From: Synechococcales cyanobacterium 340R_concoct_173_sub
GTDB taxonomy: Bacteria; Cyanobacteriota; Cyanobacteriia; Leptolyngbyales; Leptolyngbyaceae
Length of the DNA: 20,882 nucleotides
Assembly (NCBI GenBank): GCA_025354065.1
Contig: JANXNM010000474.1
Coordinates: 1-20,882 of the forward strand
Direction of reading: 5' to 3'
A program made the position numbers and the translations under genes. Under the pieces are notes generated by a model. That model was not told where the DNA came from and did not search any database. It saw only the letters and a list, made by a program, of their open reading frames with translations. The first letter of the stretch is position 1. The number at the start of each line of letters is the position of its first letter. Below are positions 16,314-20,882 of the stretch, one piece after another.

Positions 16314-16757
16314 TTACAGAGCGTCTCTTCTACCTGCAACGTAGGCTAACAAGATGTGGCCAATATCGTCGCGAATTCGGCGAAATACCACCAGTTTTTC
16401 TTGTTCCGTTCCTTCTGCCGAAGCAGGATCTGGAAAACCAAAGTGATGGCGCTTGGTTGAAGCAGGCAAAATCGGACAACTCTGATCAGCGTGGCTACAG
16501 ACCGTGATTACCGTATCGATCGGTTCATCAAAGAAAGCATTGAGGTGCTTACAGGTATTTTCAGAAATATCAATCCCAATTTCTGACATAACTTTGACTG
16601 CCAGTGGATGGACCTCAGCAGCAGGATTCATGCCTGCACTGTGAGCATCAAATAAGTCATCGGCTAATTCTCTCAAAAACCCTTCAGCCATCTGGCTACG
16701 GCAAGAATTACCTGTGCAAAGAATGATCAGGCGATGTTTGATGGTTTGAGAAGACAT
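16314..16757 (-). CDS. arsC: Arsenate reductase, low-molecular-weight phosphatase type
   Basis: From the ATG at 16757 the product is 147 residues; a TTG at 16769 would add four. The P-loop CTGNSCRSQMAEG (Cys 14, Arg 20) plus the redox pair in VCSHADQSCP (Cys 87, Cys 94, seven apart as in the plasmid pI258 enzyme) and the general-acid Asp in FGFPDPA (Asp 110) identify a Cys-relay arsenate reductase rather than a plain tyrosine phosphatase. It reduces arsenate to arsenite in the cytoplasm, with thioredoxin or glutathione/glutaredoxin as reductant. No arsenite pump (ArsB/Acr3) or ArsR gene is adjacent, so detoxification would need genes elsewhere. The following gene is the histidine kinase, 3 bases on. 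Two short dyads upstream may be operators. Confidence 0.9.
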   Translation of the reverse strand: MSSQTIKHRLIILCTGNSCRSQMAEGFLRELADDLFDAHSAGMNPAAEVHPLAVKVMSEIGIDISENTCKHLNAFFDEPIDTVITVCSHADQSCPILPASTKRHHFGFPDPASAEGTEQEKLVVFRRIRDDIGHILLAYVAGRRDAL

Positions 16758-16805
16758 GGGGCTACTCAACAGAAAAGGGGGGTAAGACTGCTGCCGTTAA
16801 GAGCA

Positions 16806-16847
16806 ACTCTACACTAGAGTAACCAAGATCATGGACTACGCCTAGTC
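16806..16847. promoter_or_regulatory. Two short dyads upstream of arsC
   Basis: ACTCTA-CAC-TAGAGT (16806-16820) and GACTA-CGCC-TAGTC (16834-16847) are perfect inverted repeats centred about 27 bases apart, 50-90 bases upstream of the arsC ATG. Both have CTA...TAG cores. They are candidate binding sites for a dimeric repressor; no known consensus is recognised. Confidence 0.4.
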
Positions 16848-17013
16848 TTAAAGCCAACATTTCTCCATTTATCCCTAAAATCCTACCAAGACCGATCGCC
16901 TCTCCCAAAAATCAGAAACTAGAGCAATAATCAGTAACTCTAAAGTTTTCACCACGAAAGCTAGTCGATCGCCACTAACAATCAAAACCAGAAATCATAG
17001 TAGAGCTAGCTAG

Positions 17014-17041
17014 CACCCAATTAGAAAACACCCAATTAGAA
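17014..17041. repeat. 13-base direct repeat over the ycf39 stop codon
   Basis: CACCCAATTAGAA occurs at 17014-17026 and 17029-17041, 15 bases apart. The right-hand copy contains the ycf39 stop codon, so the last bases of the gene have been duplicated downstream. Confidence 0.7.
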
Positions 17042-18013
17042 CCAAGACATTTTTTTCTTGACTTTCTTTTTGTTCGCTTTCTCCATCGCATATTCAATTT
17101 CCTTAAGCTTTTTCATAATGCGACTAAAGTAATCCTGCATGTATTCATCTAGGCTCGACATTTCAGACCCATCGAGTCCAAAGGTCTTGTAGGTTTCGTC
17201 CATGTTGGCGGTCAACGGATTTCCCGTCGCAATCACTTCCGCAAAAGACAACCGATCGGCCACATTCCAACTCCACTCAAAAAAGCGGGTCAATCGACGG
17301 GTAATGCGAATCACCTGAATGGGAACTTGACTTACTTTCGCATCCCTATTTGACAATCTCTCACAGAGATTAATAATCTCATAGCCGTCCCAAGCACGAT
17401 TTCCGACCACTGGAAAGGTTTTCTTACCTGTCTCTGGAACTTTTAAGGCTTGAACGCCAAATTTCGCGACATCAATGGTGTCCATAAACGCCATAGGGGC
17501 AGTTTTACCGATGACCCATACGGATTGGGATTCCAGAACTGGAATAGCATATTGCCCAATCAAGCCCTGCATAAACCCACATGGACGCAGAATGGTGTAG
17601 TTTAGTCCAGATTCTTTAATGAATTTTTCAGTGTGATTCTTGATGTCCATTAGTGGGACGGATGGATGCTTTTCACAATCTAGAATTGAATAAAAGATAT
17701 AGCGATCGCAGTCCGACTTTTGAATCGCTTGGATCAGATTAACTTTTCCATCCCAATCCACTTTCCGAATGCTTAACGTGTCAGATGCCCGTGCCGTTGC
17801 CGCATCAATAACCGCTGTCACCCCCTCAAGAGCTTCCGTCAAGGTGTCCGGCTCCAACAGATTTCCGTAGACCAGTTCTGCACCCCATTCCTTTAGAAAT
17901 GCAGCTCGCTTGTAATTACGGACTAGACAACGAACTTCGTGGCCTTCATCCAAAGCGCGGCGCGTCACTTGTCTTCCCAGTGTGCCGGTAGCGCCTACGA
18001 CTAAAATGCTCAT
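17036..18013 (-). CDS. ycf39: Ycf39/HCF244-type NAD(P)-binding photosystem II assembly factor
   Basis: 325 residues, atypical short-chain dehydrogenase fold. The nucleotide-binding GATGTLGRQVTRRALDEGHE (glycines at 7, 10, 13) and CLVRNYKRAAFLKEWGAELV are characteristic of Ycf39. YIFYSILDCEKHPSVPLMDI with the NHTEKFIKESGLNYTILRPCGFMQ stretch replaces the usual YxxxK catalytic motif, as in this family, which is not thought to be an active reductase. Ycf39 works with a high-light-inducible protein in early D1/reaction-centre assembly and chlorophyll delivery at the thylakoid. The tail is lysine-rich (KKKVKKKMSWF). It stands alone, about 190 bases downstream of petM beyond a terminator. Other cyanobacterial NmrA-like paralogues exist, so it could be a sister protein. 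Confidence 0.82.
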   Translation of the reverse strand: MSILVVGATGTLGRQVTRRALDEGHEVRCLVRNYKRAAFLKEWGAELVYGNLLEPDTLTEALEGVTAVIDAATARASDTLSIRKVDWDGKVNLIQAIQKSDCDRYIFYSILDCEKHPSVPLMDIKNHTEKFIKESGLNYTILRPCGFMQGLIGQYAIPVLESQSVWVIGKTAPMAFMDTIDVAKFGVQALKVPETGKKTFPVVGNRAWDGYEIINLCERLSNRDAKVSQVPIQVIRITRRLTRFFEWSWNVADRLSFAEVIATGNPLTANMDETYKTFGLDGSEMSSLDEYMQDYFSRIMKKLKEIEYAMEKANKKKVKKKMSWF

Positions 18014-18148
18014 GTGGGGTTATGACAAAATGTTAAATTTCACGCCAATTCTATCAGGGATTAGCGCATGAATCTGAGAAATGTAAACTTTTCCATCGAG
18101 ACGATCGGTCCATTATTATTCTGAGTCATAAATATTATTCATAAAAGT

Positions 18149-18174
18149 GACCCCGCTTTGCATAAAACAGGGTC
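18149..18174. terminator. Intrinsic terminator downstream of petM
   Basis: GACCC (18149-18153) and GGGTC (18170-18174) form the base of a hairpin whose interior can extend through AAA/TTT pairs. The minus-strand reading ends in ACTTTTATG, the plus-strand in TTTCTT. It lies 34 bases after the petM stop, separating petM from ycf39. Confidence 0.65.
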
Positions 18175-18207
18175 TTTCTTCTGATGAGAGCAGTTTCAAG
18201 CAACGCC

Positions 18208-18312
18208 CTATTCTGGGCTACCACCTTGAAGCTTAAGCAGTGCATAGCCCAGCACTAAACCTAGGGGAATAAGAACAATAGGTAAGATGGCGATGTTTAG
18301 GATTTCTCCCAT
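18208..18312 (-). CDS. petM: Cytochrome b6f complex small subunit PetM
   Basis: A 34-residue minus-strand gene: MGEILNIAILPIVLIPLGLV with LGYALLKLQGGSPE after it. It is one transmembrane helix with a short acidic end, and the (L/I)KLQG-x-E terminus is the PetM signature. PetM (subunit VII) is one of the four single-helix subunits at the edge of the cytochrome b6f dimer in the thylakoid. AGAGGA 9 bases before the ATG is a strong ribosome binding site, supporting a real gene despite the size. A terminator follows. It is divergent from pdxA, with about 90 bases between the starts. PetM is poorly conserved, so another small thylakoid subunit is a lesser possibility. Confidence 0.82.
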   Translation of the reverse strand: MGEILNIAILPIVLIPLGLVLGYALLKLQGGSPE

Positions 18313-18404
18313 GACTGGTTTCCTCTAGAAAATGAATTGATTCTTAAAAGTAATTCTAAACCAGTTAGGTTAAACCTGTTATGGAAACGCAGGAGATCGA
18401 GAAA

Positions 18405-19445
18405 ATGACAACTACAACTAGAATCCCAAAACTTGTCATTACTATGGGAGATCCGTCTAGCATTGGGCCTGAAGTGATTTTGAAAGCGCTGGCTCAGATA
18501 GCGGCTCAGGAAACCTCTGCGACGGCACAGATTACACTTTGTGGCGATCGGACTATTTTTCAGGATACCTATAAGCAACTTTGTCGATCGGGTTGTGAGG
18601 TTCCGCACCCAGAGACATATCCATTTCTAGACATGCCGATCGATCGAATGGGCTTAGAACTAGGTGTGGGCAATGCGGCGAGCGGGGAAGGTGGATTTCG
18701 GGCATTGACGGCGGCGATCGAGGCCACGAATAACGGCGAGTTTGATGCGATTGTGACGGCTCCGATCGCAAAGTCGGCTTGGAAGATGGCGGGTTATTTG
18801 TATCCGGGTCAGACTGAAGTTCTGGCTGAAATGTCGGGATCCGATCGATTTGGCATGGCATTTGTGGGCCGATCGCCGCAGTCGGGTTGGATTCTTCGGG
18901 CCTTGTTAGCCACGACGCATATTCCGCTCAATCAAGTCCCAACGGCGTTGACTCCAACTCTGATGACTCGGAAATTAGAACTATTAATTGAACATTTACA
19001 GCAAGATTTTCAACTGAAGACTCCCACAATCGCGATCGCAGGGTTAAATCCTCATAGCGGAGAATTAGGCCAGTTAGGAATGGAGGAGATGAACTGGATT
19101 AATGGTTGGCTGGAGGAGATGCGATCGAGATTTCCAAACGTGACGCTGGTTGGGTTATTGCCACCGGATACGATGTGGGTGAAACCAGGTCAGGCGTGGT
19201 TTTATGGGAAAACCGATGGCGTGGCGGATGGTTTTTTGGCGTTGTATCACGATCAGGGATTGATTCCGGTGAAGCTGATGGCCTTCGATCGGGCGGTGAA
19301 TACGACGATCGGGTTGCCCTTTGTCCGTACGTCGCCAGATCATGGTACAGCATTTGATATTGCGGGACGAGGGATTGCCGATGGGACAAGTATGGTGGAG
19401 GCGATCGGTTGGGCGGTGGAGTTAGCGCGATCGCGTTGGGGGTGA
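18405..19445 (+). CDS. pdxA: 4-hydroxythreonine-4-phosphate dehydrogenase
   Basis: PdxA oxidises 4-phosphohydroxy-L-threonine with NAD(P) in vitamin B6 (pyridoxal phosphate) synthesis by the DXP-dependent route. The ATG at 18405 has AGGAG 9 bases upstream and gives 346 residues; the in-frame ATG at 18381 lies before that site. Family blocks: [45 protein letters not shown], metal-binding histidines in [14 protein letters not shown] and [20 protein letters not shown], then [25 protein letters not shown] has Gln where E. coli has His. All metal ligands are present. Known cyanobacteria make PLP by the PdxS/PdxT route, so the role may differ or be in a related dehydrogenation; that is inference. 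Divergent from petM. Confidence 0.93.
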   Translation: MTTTTRIPKLVITMGDPSSIGPEVILKALAQIAAQETSATAQITLCGDRTIFQDTYKQLCRSGCEVPHPETYPFLDMPIDRMGLELGVGNAASGEGGFRALTAAIEATNNGEFDAIVTAPIAKSAWKMAGYLYPGQTEVLAEMSGSDRFGMAFVGRSPQSGWILRALLATTHIPLNQVPTALTPTLMTRKLELLIEHLQQDFQLKTPTIAIAGLNPHSGELGQLGMEEMNWINGWLEEMRSRFPNVTLVGLLPPDTMWVKPGQAWFYGKTDGVADGFLALYHDQGLIPVKLMAFDRAVNTTIGLPFVRTSPDHGTAFDIAGRGIADGTSMVEAIGWAVELARSRWG

Positions 19446-19572
19446 GGGTTATGCGATTTCTATTCTGGGAGGCATCGCCAACGGTCAGGGGTTGGAGCAT
19501 AGGATTTAGGGTCAATTTCTTGTAGAGGATGGGTAAACTATAAGTAGCGTTATTAATCTCTATGAACCTGCT

Positions 19573-20052
19573 ATGTCCGATCGTACCTCTCAACTCCAAA
19601 CCCAACTCAAAATGCTCTATGACCAATTGGATGGTCTTGAGATGGCGAAGGTGACTAGCCGCGATGAAGACAAAGTGATGCTTCAACAACGAATTGACTT
19701 TAAGTAGAAGGAGATTCGCGAGAAGGATGTCGATTATGTTCGATCGCTAGCGCAACAAGTGAAAAAGCAAGATTTACCCGAACCGATCGCACTGACGATC
19801 GTGGGTGAGTTGGTGGATGAACTGGAGCTAATCCAGCCGAAGACGGATGAAATGCGATCGATGTTGCAAAGGATTTTGGCAGAGTTGCGGAAGCCGGGGG
19901 TGCCTGCTGCTGCGAAGCTGAAGGTGGCGATTCCATTGGTGCCGGGATTTATGGCGATCGAGTTTGAGGGCGATGCGGAGAATGTGGTGCGGCGGTTGTT
20001 TCCGACATTTGTGCGGGCTTATGAAGGGGTGAAGGCGATCGCGGGAAAGTAG
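19573..20052 (+). pseudogene. Coiled-coil cyanobacterial protein split by an in-frame TAG
   Basis: One reading frame runs from the ATG at 19573 to the TAG at 20050-20052, interrupted only by a TAG at 19705-19707. The first 44 codons (MSDRTSQLQTQLKMLYDQLD) and the 114 after it (IREKDVDYVRSLAQQVKKQD, ending LFPTFVRAYEGVKAIAGK) join smoothly into a 159-residue helical protein; a single CAG or AAG to TAG change would explain it. The PGVPAAAKLKVAIPLVPGF to RRLFPTF part resembles a cyanobacterial family that I recall beside effector-associated and NACHT/caspase-type genes; I cannot name it. The downstream half could restart at a GTG at 19759 but has no ribosome binding site. It may be a pseudogene, a sequencing error or a readthrough case. 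Confidence 0.6.
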
Positions 20053-20056
20053 AGCA

Positions 20057-20084
20057 CCCTGGTTTAGGAATTACAGAGCCAGGG
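20057..20084 (+). other. Inverted repeat in the spacer before the 195-residue gene
   Basis: CCCTGG (20057-20062) and CCAGGG (20079-20084) are perfect complements around a 16-base loop. There is no T-run, so it is not a clear terminator; the 3' arm overlaps the ribosome binding region (GGGAAGAG) of the next gene, so it could limit that gene's translation. Confidence 0.4.
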
Positions 20085-20096
20085 AAGAGTTTAGGT

Positions 20097-20684
20097 ATGC
20101 AGGAACATCAAAACAATAGGGTTTCAATTGATGGAAGCACATTTAAAGGTATTTCTATCATCTTTGGTCCAGGGAGTAAAATTACGTGGTCATTAGGCGT
20201 ATTGGCCACAGTGATTCTATTAGCAACACTTGCAATCAAATTACTTCCATCTAATTTAATCGCCAACAAGCTTCCTCCTCAAGATTTCTATGAGATTCCT
20301 AAAGGAGAATTATCAGGGGATATTGAATTGTCGGAGGGAGGAGTTTCTGTACTTCCTGGTTATGTTGTAATTCAGGCAGATAAGGATAACTCCATCCCCT
20401 ATGTTTCTCTTAAATTAACTATAAAGTCTAGTGACTACTATCATAGAGAGGTAAAGGTAGATCGGAGTTTTACTGAGAGTGGTCTATTAGCAATTACTGG
20501 AGAAAATCAGAATTTCAATCGTCAACAATTTGATTTTACTGATAAAGGATCTGATCTTCTACTTATAATTGAGGAAGCAGGTACGACGAAAAACAGTTTT
20601 ATGAAAGCAAGAATTAAGGGCACTATGACCAATGGGAAAGAGTCTAAGAAAGTCGATATTAAAATAAAATTATTGGTCTATTGA
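20097..20684 (+). CDS. Unrecognised single-TM protein with beta-rich exterior
   Basis: 195 residues, family not recognised. The N-terminus has NNRVSIDGSTFKGISIIFGP, a short Gly-rich beta element like those ahead of transmembrane or NTPase parts in some conflict-associated cyanobacterial proteins (a resemblance only). One transmembrane helix follows at about 31-50 (WSLGVLATVILLATLAIKLL), then a roughly 145-residue domain of alternating strands ending KKVDIKIKLLVY, with no Cys and many Lys, Asp and Ser. With the basic-neutral start inside, the large domain would be periplasmic. GAAGAG 7 bases before the ATG. It follows the split coiled-coil gene by 44 bases, so the two may be an operon. It is clearly more A/T-rich than the neighbouring genes, hinting at separate origin. 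Confidence 0.6.
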   Translation: MQEHQNNRVSIDGSTFKGISIIFGPGSKITWSLGVLATVILLATLAIKLLPSNLIANKLPPQDFYEIPKGELSGDIELSEGGVSVLPGYVVIQADKDNSIPYVSLKLTIKSSDYYHREVKVDRSFTESGLLAITGENQNFNRQQFDFTDKGSDLLLIIEEAGTTKNSFMKARIKGTMTNGKESKKVDIKIKLLVY

Positions 20685-20770
20685 TTAAAATGGACGACTG
20701 TTTGAGCTTAAATACGAGAGATGGGATACGACAGAACGCCTCTCTCGGCGCTCAATGGCAAATCAGTTAA

Positions 20771-20882
20771 TCAGTCAGCAGTCAAGCGCTAGGAGGTCCA
20801 AGAATACTTGCACATAGCAATTGGAATTTTTGCCAACTCTACTACGCTAAAAACAATCCCGAATTAGCTCAACAGCACTATA
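20771..20882 (+). pseudogene. Start-less TPR-like fragment at the right edge
   Basis: A frame opens after a TAA at 20768-20770 and stays open to the window end, 37 codons, with no ATG, GTG or TTG. It ends NWNFCQLYYAKNNPELAQQH, which has the spacing of a tetratricopeptide helix pair (L..YY....P.LA..HY). The missing start suggests the remnant of a TPR gene whose 5' end has been lost, or a frameshifted gene continuing off the edge. Low certainty from so few residues. Confidence 0.3.

Noticed and set aside
19099..19689. 196-codon minus-strand frame over pdxA and the split gene
   Set aside because: Antisense to well-supported pdxA coding; no motif.
20703..20755. Inverted repeat CGAGAGA / TCTCTCG past the 195-residue gene, plus a CGCC...GGCG mini-hairpin
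   Set aside because: No T-run and no flanking target-site duplication; not enough to call a terminator or an insertion-sequence end.
1..20882. CRISPR array, tRNA or rRNA genes
   Set aside because: No spaced repeat array and no tRNA or rRNA signature seen on either strand; the only dense repeats are the coding minisatellite and short duplications.

Overview
The window looks like cyanobacterial chromosome. CGATCG and GCGATCGC (HIP1-like) octamers are scattered throughout, and several genes belong to cyanobacterial or plastid families: Ycf37 (photosystem I), Ycf39/HCF244 (photosystem II), PetM (cytochrome b6f), an NblR-like regulator and DUF2949. Most of it reads as ordinary core genome. The accessory-looking parts are the FecR/beta-barrel pair (about 5.2-8.2 kb) and the right end beyond about 19.5 kb.

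Layout. 1-4.1 kb, minus strand: the translation/transcription operon rimP - nusA - ylxR - infB; infB runs off the left edge after its non-catalytic N-terminal 445 codons. 4.3-5.2 kb, plus: a two-domain rhodanese sulfurtransferase, divergent from rimP. 5.2-8.1 kb: a divergent pair, an outer-membrane beta-barrel protein (minus) and a secreted FecR-domain protein with a Pro/Thr nonapeptide repeat tail (plus), separated by about 0.6 kb of AT-rich DNA. 8.2-18.3 kb, almost all minus: ycf37, an orphan amino-acid-binding-type periplasmic protein, rplT and rpmI, a DnaJ/pentapeptide-repeat hybrid, DUF2949, a DUF192 lipoprotein, an OmpR-type regulator with an atypical receiver, NAD kinase, a PAS histidine kinase coupled to an arsenate reductase, ycf39, and the tiny cytochrome b6f gene petM. 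18.4-19.4 kb, plus: pdxA (vitamin B6). 19.5-20.9 kb, plus: a coiled-coil gene split by an in-frame TAG, a one-TM protein with a beta-rich exterior, and a start-less TPR-like reading frame that leaves the window.

How it fits together. The left operon sets up ribosome maturation, anti-termination and initiation. The middle carries assembly or stability factors for photosystems I and II, a b6f subunit, and a regulator resembling the one that controls phycobilisome breakdown, so the neighbourhood leans towards photosynthetic maintenance. The FecR/barrel pair may form an envelope module. The last two kilobases resemble fragments of cyanobacterial effector-associated (conflict-type) gene sets; this is the most likely place for something not yet described, but it is partly decayed and cut by the window edge. 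No tRNA, rRNA, CRISPR array or complete insertion sequence was seen.
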